Shown: positions 45,237-54,768, numbered from the stretch's first letter. The stretch: 64,000 bases of DNA from Parabacteroides distasonis ATCC 8503 (GCF_000012845.1 NC_009615.1:1883501-1947500); one strand, 5' to 3'. Notes: a model not told the origin generated them from the sequence alone. Program-made: numbers and translations.

Positions 45237-47621
45237 TTATTCCGTCTTAATGCTATCCACCGGGTTCGCGTTCGCCGCACGCCAGTTCTGGAAAGTTACC
45301 GTAAACATCGTTATTAAGGAGACTATTAATAGAGCGAACGCAAATATCCACCAATAAATAGGAGTTTTATAAGCGAAACCCTCTAACCATTTCCGTACGC
45401 CATAATAAGCCAAGGGAGCCGCTATGATAAAGCAAACGCAGACAATACGGAAATAAATCTTATTGAACATAACCAAGATCTCATGAACCGTGGCCCCGAA
45501 TACCTTACGAATGCCGATCTCTTTCCGGCGATACTGGGTCTCGAATATAACGAGGCCGAATATACCGACAATAGAGATAATCACAGCCAACAGGCTAAAC
45601 AATAAAATCATCGTACTTAAATTCCGTTCCTGATGATATAAATGATCGAAAATCTCATCATAAAATTCCACCTCACAAGGATAGGTAGGGTCCAAGCGAG
45701 CCACCGTCTGGCGGATATGATCCACCACACCCACGATATCGCTTCCCGCCTTCACCCGGATAAACGAATACAGCATCAAGCTGGGTTCATTGATAACAAA
45801 ACCTAACTCGGAGACGCCCTGTCGCAAGGAGGTGAATTTGACATCATCCACAAACCCGATCAAGGAACCATCGGCCGATTCCTCCTCAAGCCATGGAATC
45901 CGCATGATATCATTCGGCTCCATGCTCCATTTATCCCGCATTTGTTTATTGAATACATAGCTATAGCTGTTGCCTTTCTCATCAGACTCGGTAGGCATCC
46001 GCCCCCCGATCAAGGGAATACCCATTACCTTGAAGAAATTCCAAGAGACAGCGAGAGACGTAAAACCGACACTCTGTTCCTTATAGATGCCAGACCACGT
46101 ACGGTAACTATCCTCCGACCCGAACTTCTGGCGACAAAACGCCACATCCTCTATCCCCGGATATTCTTTCAATCCGCCCACGTAACTATCCTTATGGTTA
46201 CGCATAATATTCCCATTCAACTCGACAACCACTACCTGATCCTTGTCGAAGCCTAAAGAGTACTTTTGCATGAACCTATTTTGCTGACGAACGAACATGG
46301 CTGATATAATCAACACGATAGAGACCACAAACTGAAAACCGATCAATGCCGTACGCAACTTCTTCCCCGAGGAAGAAAGCCCGAAGGAGCCTTTCAAAAC
46401 CACTGCCGGAGGAAAAGATGTCATATACAAAGATGGATAGATCCCCGCGATAAGACCTATTATAACAGACAATGCTGCCAAGCCTCCCACCAAACCGGGA
46501 TAAGCGGACAGTGCCGTATCCGCTTGCACGAAATACAACCATCCCATATGTCCTAATCCCCAAACGATAAACAAAGAACAAAGGAAAGCAAGCAAGCTAA
46601 TGCCCACGGCCTCAAATAACAGGGAAGCACGTAATATGCCGGCAGAACTCCCCAGCACTTTTTGCGTGTTGATACTCTTGATGCGCAAAGGCGCCAAAGA
46701 GGTACTAAAATTCGTGAAGTTGATACCCGCCACGATAATCACCAGAAAAGCGATCAGCATCAGTAGCCGGGTTTTCTCCGCACTACCGCTTTTCACTAAA
46801 CTTCCGCTGGAATCCTCGTTCATATAATAAATATCGGTTAGGGGGACCAGCTCGGCATGTATATCTTTCGCCATATCCCCATATTGCTTCGAATAGTCAA
46901 AATGGGCATCAAAGTTCCCAGCCACTTCTTTCGGGGAAGCAGAAGGATCTAGCATCACGTAACAGAAATAGTTACTACTTATCCAATTCGTCAGTGCGTA
47001 ATCCGGAGACATCTCTGTATAAATCACGTTTTTCAACTGTGTGTTTTCCGGGAAATCCTTATAAACACCTCCTACGACCAAATATTTCACACCCGGTTTT
47101 GTCCAGATCCCACCATCGGAAACGATCTGCTTTCCAATTGCCGATTCCTTTCCAAATAACCGGTGAGCCATACTTTCCGGTATCAAGGCTTTTTCCGGTT
47201 CCGACAAGCAAGAAGATTCTCCTTCACGCATCGTAAACTGGAACATCCGGGTAATCTCCGGATGGCAAGTTATGATCGTCTCCTTGAAACCTTGCTTTCC
47301 CTCTTTTCTTGTAACAGTCACATACATCTCTCCTATATACGGATTAATTAACGTACCGGCCTCAATATGCGGGGAAGAGTGGATAAACGACTCTATCAAC
47401 GGGCGGCAATGGATCATGCTCGCTCCATCCGGGAAAGAAAGCCCCATCCGATAAATCCGGGTCGAGTTCGGATGACAACGATCGAAGTTATGCTCAAAGC
47501 TTACTTGCATCATGATAATTAAAAACGCGGCGAAAGCGACCGCTAATCCCGCTACATTCAAAAAGGTAGCTACCTTGAAACGTATTAATACATTGATGAA
47601 ATTGCGTATGATTGTTTTCAT
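45237..47621 (-). CDS. FtsX/MacB-type ABC transporter permease
   Basis: 794 aa paralogue of its neighbours, with the same domain order and the same terminal signature (ANANPVDSIKTE). The first membrane segment is LNVAGLAVAFAAFLIIM; the C-terminal FtsX helices contain YRRKEIGIRKVFGATVHEIL. It lies 49 bases downstream of an ATPase remnant that keeps a sigma54-like promoter, so it and the following permease gene may be transcribed separately from the other permeases. No ATPase is left in this sub-unit, so it must use the ATPase at 52787 or another one. Confidence 0.88.
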   Translation of the reverse strand: MKTIIRNFINVLIRFKVATFLNVAGLAVAFAAFLIIMMQVSFEHNFDRCHPNSTRIYRMGLSFPDGASMIHCRPLIESFIHSSPHIEAGTLINPYIGEMYVTVTRKEGKQGFKETIITCHPEITRMFQFTMREGESSCLSEPEKALIPESMAHRLFGKESAIGKQIVSDGGIWTKPGVKYLVVGGVYKDFPENTQLKNVIYTEMSPDYALTNWISSNYFCYVMLDPSASPKEVAGNFDAHFDYSKQYGDMAKDIHAELVPLTDIYYMNEDSSGSLVKSGSAEKTRLLMLIAFLVIIVAGINFTNFSTSLAPLRIKSINTQKVLGSSAGILRASLLFEAVGISLLAFLCSLFIVWGLGHMGWLYFVQADTALSAYPGLVGGLAALSVIIGLIAGIYPSLYMTSFPPAVVLKGSFGLSSSGKKLRTALIGFQFVVSIVLIISAMFVRQQNRFMQKYSLGFDKDQVVVVELNGNIMRNHKDSYVGGLKEYPGIEDVAFCRQKFGSEDSYRTWSGIYKEQSVGFTSLAVSWNFFKVMGIPLIGGRMPTESDEKGNSYSYVFNKQMRDKWSMEPNDIMRIPWLEEESADGSLIGFVDDVKFTSLRQGVSELGFVINEPSLMLYSFIRVKAGSDIVGVVDHIRQTVARLDPTYPCEVEFYDEIFDHLYHQERNLSTMILLFSLLAVIISIVGIFGLVIFETQYRRKEIGIRKVFGATVHEILVMFNKIYFRIVCVCFIIAAPLAYYGVRKWLEGFAYKTPIYWWIFAFALLIVSLITMFTVTFQNWRAANANPVDSIKTE

Positions 47622-47670
47622 AACTTACTCTATTTTATTGATACTAAAATCGACCCAAAAAGAGTATTCC

Positions 47671-47787
47671 TTAAATAAGATGGCTGATATTCATTCGTTT
47701 CAAGATATTCAAAGAAACCTTGTTCAACGCAATTGTCTCAACCTCTTCCGTACGGAAAAACTTACTTAAACCTTCGATCTTAATCAT
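47671..47787 (-). pseudogene. remnant of an ABC ATPase gene (38 codons)
   Basis: Encodes MIKIEGLSKFFRTEEVETIA and then LNKVSL joined directly to NILKRMNISHLI and a stop. Compared with the intact ATPase at 52787-53467, residues 1-26 are identical and then join residues about 125-133 in frame, with about 98 codons deleted and the rest lost. Walker A and B are gone. Its 5' leader, including promoter and dyads, is still similar to that of the intact gene. Confidence 0.88.
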
Positions 47788-47833
47788 GGCTGTATTTGTT
47801 TTAATTTATTATACTCAAATCCATCTAATAATA

Positions 47834-47852
47834 TTCAAATAACGTGCCAAAC
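47834..47852 (-). promoter_or_regulatory. sigma54-like -24/-12 promoter before the ATPase remnant
   Basis: The minus strand reads GTTTGGCACGTTATTTGAA. TGGCACG with four bases to TTG fits the sigma54 consensus TGGCACGnnnnTTGC except for the last C. The same site in nearly the same sequence lies before the intact ATPase. Confidence 0.6.
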
Positions 47853-47903
47853 TACATATCAAACTAATATTCAATAAATTAATTCTCAATTCATAAAACA
47901 GAA

Positions 47904-47942
47904 GTGTCCAATAATTGGACACCATTGTACAATTATTGGACA
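47904..47942. promoter_or_regulatory. paired dyads, possible enhancer sites for a sigma54 activator
   Basis: GTGTCCAATAATTGGACAC (47904-47922, perfect palindrome) and TGTACAATTATTGGACA (47926-47942, imperfect). The first begins 70 bases from the start of the promoter, exactly as in the copy at 53588. Confidence 0.6.
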
Positions 47943-47986
47943 CATACTTTTCTATGAAAACAGCAATATGATTCTACAAAAATCTT

Positions 47987-50341
47987 CTATTCATTCTTAA
48001 TACTATGTACTGGATTCTCATTCGCCGCACGCCAGTTCTGGAAAGTGACAGTCAATATCGTGATAACCGCTATGATAGCAAAAGCGATCAAATACACCCA
48101 CCAATACATAGGAGTCTTATAAGCGAAATTCTCAAGCCATCGATGTACCACATAACCGGCGATAGGCGCCCCCAAAACAAAACAAACACATAAGATTCTT
48201 ATGTATGTCTTGTTAAACATCACGATAATCTCCTCGGTAGTAGAGCCTAATACCTTACGGATACCGATCTCTTTCTTCCGGTACTCACTATCGAATACGA
48301 CCAAACCGAATACCCCTACCACCGAGATAAAGATCGCGATTAAACTAAATAAGGTAATCAATGAACTGAGGCTTCTCTCTTTCTCATAAAGTCCGTTCAA
48401 TACCTCATCGAAGAAACGGACATTAAACGGGTATTCCGGATCAAATGATTGAAGCGTAGTCTTGACATGTTGCATAGCCCCCCGTAAGTCAGAGCCGGCT
48501 TTTACCTTTATATAAGCGTAATTAGGTTGGTTTCCCCAATTATTAGTACCCCATACAAAAAAGGCCATAGGCGTTACCTCCGTACGGAAAGAGGCGAATT
48601 TAACATCCGGCATAAAACCGACAATCTCCATACTATCTATTAAAGATCCTATCTCCAGCCCATATTCTGTCCGGGCACGTTCGTTAAAGACAAACGTGCC
48701 ATAACGTTTCGCCTTATCTTCCTCCCGGAAATCACGACCTTCCGATATTTTCACATTCATCACCTTCAAAAAAGAAGGTTCAACCGGTAGACATTGGAAT
48801 TGTATATCCTTATCCCGGTATTTACGTCCCCATCCCATGTATTGGTCCTGACTAGAAAGGAGCATCTCCGCATATGTAACCTCTTCGATACCGGAGAAAG
48901 ATTTCACTTGGCTGGCGAAGGCATCCCGACTTTTCCGGATATTGTTATTCATATTCGTAATAATTATCTCATCCTTATCATAACCGAGAGGGGTGTTTTG
49001 CATATAATAATTCTGCAAATACATGAATGTAGCACCAATAATTAATCCGAAAGAAGCTACATACTGCACTCCTATCAATGCATTTCGTAATTGACGTCCC
49101 TTCGGAGACAAGCCAAAACTACCTTTCAACACTAAAGCCGGTGGGAAAGAAGTCATATAATATGCTGGATATATACCGGCAAGAAACCCGGTAGCTATTG
49201 AGATAAAAGCTGTAGCCAAAACCAATCCGATATGCATTGATAACGAAATATCGGCATTTATCAATGAGGCTATTTCCGTCTTCCCCGCAATATAAACTAA
49301 TAGCAGTCCTAACAAATAAGAGATTATACTTATTAACACCGCTTCTAAAATCAAAGCAAAACGGATCACAGATTCTTTTCCCCCTAATACTTTTTGTGTA
49401 TTAATACTCTTAATACGCATCGGGGTAAGTGCCGTACTGAAATTCGTGAAATTAATTCCGGCGATTACCACGATCACGATAGCTATGGCAAATAATATCA
49501 TCAAAGTTTGCCTGCTGGCTTTCGGGGTCTGGTCATATTTTACATCAGTCGTATAATGAACATCAGGCAACGGATTAATACGGAAAGTCATTCCAGATCC
49601 CCCCCATGAGAAACTATTATCCTTTATTAGAGCAGGATCAAAATGTGCCTTGAAATTTTCAAATAACCCCTCGACATTCTTCGGATTGTCCAAACGGATA
49701 TAGAAAATATAATTCCAGTTTCCCCAGCTTTGGGCGTTTTCCTTCGGGTCCATCTTTTGATAAATACAATTCCGTACAGATGAATTCCGTGGATAATCCT
49801 TATACACTCCACCTACCGTTAGATGATCTCCATTCTCAAACTTCAATTGCTTGCCTACAGCCGATTGATTCCCAAAAAACTTCTGAGCCATGCTCTGCGG
49901 CAACAAAACAACGTTTGGCTCCTGTAACGCCTCCGGATTTCCTTCCTGAAATTTAAAGTCAAATACCTTCGTGAATTCAGGATAAACATTTATACATTGT
50001 TCCTTAAAAGTATTCCGTACACCATTCTCTTCTACAGAGAAAAACAAGTCCCCTCCCCAAGGATTCGCCAAGGTCCCAGCTACGATATGAGGCGAGGATT
50101 GGATAAAAGCATCGGCCAGCGGACGGCAAATAACTGCCTGCCCACCATCCTCAAACATAGCTTCTACCCGAAATATAGATTCCGTATCCGTATATCCTCG
50201 GTCAAAATTCTGATCATACTCGACTTGCATCATAATCAAGATGAAAGCAGAAAAAGCCACAGATAGTCCTAATACATTTAAAAGTGTCGCCATCTTGAAA
50301 CGGCGCAATACACTCAAGAGATTCCTCAAAATAGTTTTCAT
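47987..50341 (-). CDS. FtsX/MacB-type ABC transporter permease
   Basis: 784 aa from MKTILRNLLSVLRRFKMATLLNV; the frame extends 20 codons upstream but that would overlap the previous gene and lacks the shared start. Double FtsX arrangement, with YRKKEIGIRKVLGSTTEEII in the last unit and ANENPVHSIKNE at the end. It lies 25 bases after the permease at 50367. The sigma54-like promoter of the remnant lies downstream of it, so this gene is read with the intact ATPase. Confidence 0.88.
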   Translation of the reverse strand: MKTILRNLLSVLRRFKMATLLNVLGLSVAFSAFILIMMQVEYDQNFDRGYTDTESIFRVEAMFEDGGQAVICRPLADAFIQSSPHIVAGTLANPWGGDLFFSVEENGVRNTFKEQCINVYPEFTKVFDFKFQEGNPEALQEPNVVLLPQSMAQKFFGNQSAVGKQLKFENGDHLTVGGVYKDYPRNSSVRNCIYQKMDPKENAQSWGNWNYIFYIRLDNPKNVEGLFENFKAHFDPALIKDNSFSWGGSGMTFRINPLPDVHYTTDVKYDQTPKASRQTLMILFAIAIVIVVIAGINFTNFSTALTPMRIKSINTQKVLGGKESVIRFALILEAVLISIISYLLGLLLVYIAGKTEIASLINADISLSMHIGLVLATAFISIATGFLAGIYPAYYMTSFPPALVLKGSFGLSPKGRQLRNALIGVQYVASFGLIIGATFMYLQNYYMQNTPLGYDKDEIIITNMNNNIRKSRDAFASQVKSFSGIEEVTYAEMLLSSQDQYMGWGRKYRDKDIQFQCLPVEPSFLKVMNVKISEGRDFREEDKAKRYGTFVFNERARTEYGLEIGSLIDSMEIVGFMPDVKFASFRTEVTPMAFFVWGTNNWGNQPNYAYIKVKAGSDLRGAMQHVKTTLQSFDPEYPFNVRFFDEVLNGLYEKERSLSSLITLFSLIAIFISVVGVFGLVVFDSEYRKKEIGIRKVLGSTTEEIIVMFNKTYIRILCVCFVLGAPIAGYVVHRWLENFAYKTPMYWWVYLIAFAIIAVITILTVTFQNWRAANENPVHSIKNE

Positions 50342-50366
50342 ACGTAATTTTATATTACCTGTTATA

Positions 50367-52691
50367 TTATTCGTTCTTAATGCTACGGACCGGATTCTCA
50401 TTGGCGATATTCCAAGATTTCAGGATCACGCATCCCCAAATGATCGCTAGAACCAGTAGAGCCGTAGATATGAAAATAAAAACAGTCAGCGGTATCTTAT
50501 CCGCGAATTGCCTCAACCAGCTCTCTCCCACGACTCGTGAGGCTATCACTCCTAAAAGGATAGCCGGGAAAGCCGTGACCAAAACGTCCTTAGATAAAAG
50601 ACGTAAAATATTCGGGGCCGTCGCTCCATTCACCTTGCGAATCGCTATCTCCTTGCTCCTACGGTGCATCTCGTCCGTAATATATCCTAATAATCCCATT
50701 AAGGTGATCAGCAAGATAGCGATCGAGGCAACAAAGACACCGTCACGGAAATGACGGGTTCCCTCATACTGAGACTCTATAATCGTTTTCAGCACCGTAA
50801 AACCGACATCCTCATCCGGGAATAGTTCCGCAATCCGATCATTCATTTCCCGCAAATATTCCGGAGTTAGCTCGGAGACACGAACCGTAAAGTTACAATA
50901 ACTCATCCGGTCACTACCAAACATGATGACCGGTAACTGGGGAGTGAAGAAGGAATTCACCATGAAATCACGGGTTACACCCACTATTTTTCCTTTTAAA
51001 TTACCCTCATCATCATAAATATATTTACCGATCGCAGCATCCGTCCACCCACGTTTACTCACGAATGACTCATTCACTAAAATATCCCCGTCACCTTTTA
51101 GTGGTTGCCCCTCAAGCAAGGGGATTTTCATCAGAGAGAGATAATCGGCATCATAGTTTACCTGTCGGGCCGTGAACAGCCAGTTTTTCTCATTATCCAG
51201 AATAGGGAAACCACCATAACCACTTAGAATGTCCATTGACGAAAGCCCCGTAGCCGTGACATAAGGTAACTTCTTGAACTCGGCGGTAAGTTTGGCCGTT
51301 TCCGGATCATCCATATTATTCAAGGGGGCATACACTATATTTTCCGGATCATATCCTAAATCATTATTCATTAGCCGATCATATTGCAATAACACGATCA
51401 CCAATAATGTAATGACAAACGCAATTCCCCCAAACTGGATAAAGAGCAAACTCCGCTTCCATCCCTGCTTACCCGAAGTAGATACCCGGAATACTTGGGT
51501 AACCGGGATAACGCTGAACAAACGGGCCGGTAGCAAGGCGGACAAAATGAATATAGCCAAGATCATGATCGCAGGAAGCCATATAGTCTGCGCATTCAAT
51601 AAAGTGCCCAAAGTAGGAACAGCCGCCATATCCGCTACATATTCCCGGAAAGCGAATAAAAGCAATGCCATACATACAAGAGCCACTACAAATAAAGCCG
51701 CCGTCTCAAACAAGAACATATTGAAAATGTCCTTGCTGGAAGCTCCATTACATTTGTGTACTCCTACGGATCTCGCCCGGATCGGCAGAGAAGATACCGA
51801 GTTCAAGATATAATTCATCGCCGCCACGAATAACAAAGCGAAAGCCAGTACGCTCATGATCACCACCATCCGCTTCACCTCGGTACTTTGCGTATATATC
51901 TCCGAGACCGGCTTGATATAAAGCTCCATATCAAAACCTTGTTTCCTCTCTCTTTCTACATCTATATATTTAGGCAATAAAGCCGGTATTTTCTGATTGA
52001 TTTGTTCCGGGAACACACCCGGTTTCAGGCGGATATAGCCCAGATAACTATCGTCGGCACCCCAACCGGCATAGGCACCGAACTGGGTTTTCATATTAAT
52101 GAAAGAAGCGACAGCGTCAAAACGTAAATGACTATTTTCCGGTATGTCACGGAATATCCCGGCCACCGTATAAGGATAGTTTTTTCCGTACAGCAGTTGT
52201 TTCCCGATCGGATCTTCCTTGCCAAATATACGTTCAGCCATTTTTTCCGATAAGAAAACTTGATCTTCGATTCCCAACAAACGATCATCCCCTCTTAGCA
52301 CCTTGATTCCCATCGTACGGAAAAAGAGGGAATCCGCCATCATCAAACGGGGCTTGAACCGATCCTCACCATGATACAATACGGCTCCGTATCTTCTCCG
52401 GCAAACCGTCGCATACTGTATCTCGGGGAACTCTTGCCGCAAAGCCTCCGGGATCGGGGCAAATAGGATACGAGACCCATCTTCCTCTCCCGTTTTATCA
52501 TCATTGTATCGCACATGCACGCTATACAAATCTTCCACTTGGTCAAAGAATGTATCGAAGCTCAATTCAAAAGCGACCCTAGCGAACAGGATCAATCCCA
52601 CTCCAAGTCCTAGTGTCAAGGACAGAACCTTGATCACATTTCCCCCTCGGCCTCGAAGTAAATAACGGATTGTATAATATAGCTGTCTCAT
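50367..52691 (-). CDS. FtsX/MacB-type ABC transporter permease (most divergent of four)
   Basis: 774 aa. Start MRQLYYTIRYLLRGRGGNVIKVLSLTLGLGVGLILF, unlike the MKTIIRN start of the other three. The last FtsX unit has HRRSKEIAIRKVNGATAPNIL, and the C-terminus NENPVRSIKNE is shared. It is the first permease after the ATPase, 95 bases downstream. This arrangement suggests that the ATPase and this permease are the core and the other three were added by duplication. Confidence 0.88.
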   Translation of the reverse strand: MRQLYYTIRYLLRGRGGNVIKVLSLTLGLGVGLILFARVAFELSFDTFFDQVEDLYSVHVRYNDDKTGEEDGSRILFAPIPEALRQEFPEIQYATVCRRRYGAVLYHGEDRFKPRLMMADSLFFRTMGIKVLRGDDRLLGIEDQVFLSEKMAERIFGKEDPIGKQLLYGKNYPYTVAGIFRDIPENSHLRFDAVASFINMKTQFGAYAGWGADDSYLGYIRLKPGVFPEQINQKIPALLPKYIDVERERKQGFDMELYIKPVSEIYTQSTEVKRMVVIMSVLAFALLFVAAMNYILNSVSSLPIRARSVGVHKCNGASSKDIFNMFLFETAALFVVALVCMALLLFAFREYVADMAAVPTLGTLLNAQTIWLPAIMILAIFILSALLPARLFSVIPVTQVFRVSTSGKQGWKRSLLFIQFGGIAFVITLLVIVLLQYDRLMNNDLGYDPENIVYAPLNNMDDPETAKLTAEFKKLPYVTATGLSSMDILSGYGGFPILDNEKNWLFTARQVNYDADYLSLMKIPLLEGQPLKGDGDILVNESFVSKRGWTDAAIGKYIYDDEGNLKGKIVGVTRDFMVNSFFTPQLPVIMFGSDRMSYCNFTVRVSELTPEYLREMNDRIAELFPDEDVGFTVLKTIIESQYEGTRHFRDGVFVASIAILLITLMGLLGYITDEMHRRSKEIAIRKVNGATAPNILRLLSKDVLVTAFPAILLGVIASRVVGESWLRQFADKIPLTVFIFISTALLVLAIIWGCVILKSWNIANENPVRSIKNE

Positions 52692-52786
52692 CGATTTGTA
52701 TTTAAGTTAAATTGAAAGCTAACCGACCTTCACAGGCCAATTAGCTTATAAAAAACTCTTGTGTGTATGTGTTTATGTCATGTTGA

Positions 52787-53467
52787 CTAAATAAATTCAC
52801 TAACGGAAGAAACAACGCTACCGTCGAATAAATTGATCACACGGTGGGCGAAACCCGCGTCGTGCTTGGAGTGCGTCACCATTACGATTGTCGTTCCCTC
52901 CTTATTCAGCTCGGTGAGCAGCTGCATAACCTCGGCACCGTTCTTGGAATCCAAGTTACCCGTTGGCTCATCGGCCAAGATTATCTTCGGGTTGGAAACT
53001 ACCGCACGAGCGATCGCCACACGCTGCTGCTGACCTCCAGAGAGTTGCTGAGGGAAGTGAGCCGCACGGTGGCTGATATTCATCCGCTTCAAGATATCCG
53101 TTACCATCTGCTTACGCTCCGACGCCTTGATCTTTAGATAAGTCAACGGCAGCTCCACGTTCTCAAAAACGTTCAACTCGTCTATCAAGTTGAAGCTCTG
53201 GAACACGAAACCGATGTTTCCCTTACGGACCTGCGTACGCTCTTTCTCTTTCAAGTGTCCTACCTCTTGGTCGCCCAAGTAATAATTTCCCTCGGAAGGA
53301 TTATCCAGCAAACCCAGAATATTCAACAACGTAGACTTACCGCAACCGGAAGGTCCCATGACAGCGACGAACTCGCCATCTTTTACCTCCAAAGAAACCT
53401 TATTCAACGCAATTGTCTCAACCTCTTCCGTACGGAAAAACTTACTTAAACCTTCGATCTTAATCAT
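52787..53467 (-). CDS. LolD/MacB-type ABC transporter ATPase
   Basis: 226 aa. Walker A GPSGCGKST (38-46), Q-loop (FQSFN, about 89-93), signature LSGGQQQR (142-149), Walker B IILADEP (162-168), and the H-loop His in MVTHSKH. This is the normal length for the LolD/MacB/FtsE group. It powers the downstream FtsX-type permeases. A truncated copy with a near-identical start lies at 47671. Its leader carries the sigma54-like promoter and two dyads, and a hairpin separates it from the upstream sigma-factor operon. Confidence 0.93.
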   Translation of the reverse strand: MIKIEGLSKFFRTEEVETIALNKVSLEVKDGEFVAVMGPSGCGKSTLLNILGLLDNPSEGNYYLGDQEVGHLKEKERTQVRKGNIGFVFQSFNLIDELNVFENVELPLTYLKIKASERKQMVTDILKRMNISHRAAHFPQQLSGGQQQRVAIARAVVSNPKIILADEPTGNLDSKNGAEVMQLLTELNKEGTTIVMVTHSKHDAGFAHRVINLFDGSVVSSVSEFI

Positions 53468-53517
53468 GACTGTATTTGTTTTAATTGTTATCTAACTATT
53501 TAATTTACCATATCTAA

Positions 53518-53536
53518 TTCAAATAGTGTGCCAAAC
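53518..53536 (-). promoter_or_regulatory. sigma54-like -24/-12 promoter of the ABC operon
   Basis: The minus strand reads GTTTGGCACACTATTTGAA, about 50 bases before the ATPase ATG. Spacing between GG and the TTG box fits sigma54; the -12 GC is GA here. It is conserved at the remnant copy. Confidence 0.6.
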
Positions 53537-53587
53537 TAACTAAATATTTAATTCTCAAACAAGTAGTATTTTACTTTCCAAAACAGA

Positions 53588-53627
53588 CTGTCCAATTATT
53601 TGACAGTGGTGTACAAAATTTAGACAC
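53588..53627. promoter_or_regulatory. paired dyads upstream of the sigma54-like promoter
   Basis: CTGTCCAATTATTTGACAG (53588-53606) and GTGTACAAAATTTAGACAC (53609-53627) are imperfect dyads of the form TGTnnAAnnnTTnGACA. The equivalent pair occurs at 47904-47942 at identical spacing, as expected for enhancer sites of an NtrC-type activator. Confidence 0.55.
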
Positions 53628-53650
53628 TACTATCCAATATCTCGACATAA

Positions 53651-53685
53651 AGAAACACCTCCCAGCTTCACAGATGAGAGGTGCT
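53651..53685 (-). terminator. terminator after the small secreted protein gene
   Basis: On the minus strand the stem CACCTC / GAGGTG is followed by TTTCTTT. It separates the sigma-factor operon from the ABC operon. Confidence 0.55.
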
Positions 53686-53712
53686 ATTGTTGACTTATCT
53701 ACATAGTAAAAC

Positions 53713-54153
53713 CTACATGTCACTACTTGATCTTATCTCTATATCTTTTTCCTCCGGCATGTCGAAGTTCTCAATGACTGTCAAGAGAAGCTCCTCTTCA
53801 TCAACATTTATAGAATAAGAAACTGTATTTTTACCCTTCGAGAAACGGATAAACCAACTAACCACCCCATCGTTCTCATTCTCGATCACTTGATAAGCCT
53901 CTTCCTTGTCCCGCTCAAAAGCGGATTTAATTTCTTGTTGTAATGCGGCGTGGCCCTCCACGACGAAAGAAGAGACTATCTTATATACCTTTTTAGTTTT
54001 CGGATCTTTATTCGTTACTACGCTTTTATCGATCGTCTTATCCGCTTTACATTTCTGCACGACAGCCTCCAAATTCTTCTGTGCCCATAACTCTGTACTG
54101 AAATTTCCCACCAAAAGGCATAATGCCACCCAAAAACATTTACTTGCTTTCAT
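53713..54153 (-). CDS. small secreted protein, DUF5024-like
   Basis: 146 aa with a cleavable signal peptide (ALCLLVGNFSTELWAQ). The mature part has KNLEAVVQKCKADKTIDKSVV, then VYKIVSSFVVEGHAAL and AFERDKEEAYQVIENENDG, the layout of Bacteroidetes periplasmic proteins I remember as DUF5024; function unknown. It is 27 bases after the anti-sigma-like gene and likely part of the same operon, so perhaps a target or modulator of that signalling pair. Confidence 0.65.
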   Translation of the reverse strand: MKASKCFWVALCLLVGNFSTELWAQKNLEAVVQKCKADKTIDKSVVTNKDPKTKKVYKIVSSFVVEGHAALQQEIKSAFERDKEEAYQVIENENDGVVSWFIRFSKGKNTVSYSINVDEEELLLTVIENFDMPEEKDIEIRSSSDM

Positions 54154-54180
54154 AACTTCTTTTGTTTATTAGTTAATTTA

Positions 54181-54768
54181 CTATTTATCCAATTCCAAGA
54201 TCTTATAAACCTCCTTACGTACCTGAGTATCCGGAATATTCCTCAGTAGAGTCTCCCGTTTCTTCTCGAACCGCTTATTCATCCTTTCCGGCAAATAAGC
54301 TATTTCATCCGCATTTCTTAAGAGCTGATCCGCATTCTTCTCCATCGCTTCCGCCGCTCGGGATATGACCTCCAATTCGGGTTGTATCTTCTTTATATCT
54401 GTCATTACGACACCATTGCGCACGATGTAGCTTCCCTCATAAGGGTTAAAAGAAGCATTTTGATTCATAAAGACCGTATTCACCAAAAACAACAAAAGAG
54501 AAGCCGCCACGCAAACTGCGATTGCCCATCCTATTTTTCGTTTATAAGAAATTTCCTTAGCGGGTAGCCTCAATTCCGGAGTCTCGCTAAAATCCAAGGC
54601 AATGCCACTCTCGAAATATCCGAATACCTCCCGATAACGTTCCAGATGGGCGGGAATATCCGGACGGGCGAAAAACTCATACAACACTCGCTCCTCCTCG
54701 TTCGAGGTCTGACCCTCGAAGAAGCGGTCTAATAAATCCTCTATAGACCTGTATTCCTCTGTTTTCAT
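54181..54768 (-). CDS. probable anti-sigma factor, single-pass membrane protein
   Basis: 195 aa. The cytoplasmic N-terminal region (about 1-75) begins with IEDLLDRFFEGQTSNEEERVLYEFFA, the helical pattern seen in Bacteroidetes proteins paired with ECF sigma factors. One membrane segment (about 78-98, IGWAIAVCVAASLLLFLVNTVF) is followed by a coiled-coil-like periplasmic part. The start overlaps the sigma gene stop by four bases (ATGA). It has no FecR domain, so it is not the usual TonB-linked anti-sigma factor. Anti-sigma function is an inference from pairing. Confidence 0.7.
   Translation of the reverse strand: MKTEEYRSIEDLLDRFFEGQTSNEEERVLYEFFARPDIPAHLERYREVFGYFESGIALDFSETPELRLPAKEISYKRKIGWAIAVCVAASLLLFLVNTVFMNQNASFNPYEGSYIVRNGVVMTDIKKIQPELEVISRAAEAMEKNADQLLRNADEIAYLPERMNKRFEKKRETLLRNIPDTQVRKEVYKILELDK

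Noticed and set aside
53426..53437. TTCCGTACGGAA palindrome in the ATPase gene (also at 47746-47757) as an operator like those before susC
   Set aside because: It is inside codons for Phe-Arg-Thr-Glu in both copies and is explained by coding identity; similar CGTACGG strings occur in several genes here. This also lowers confidence in the susC dyads.
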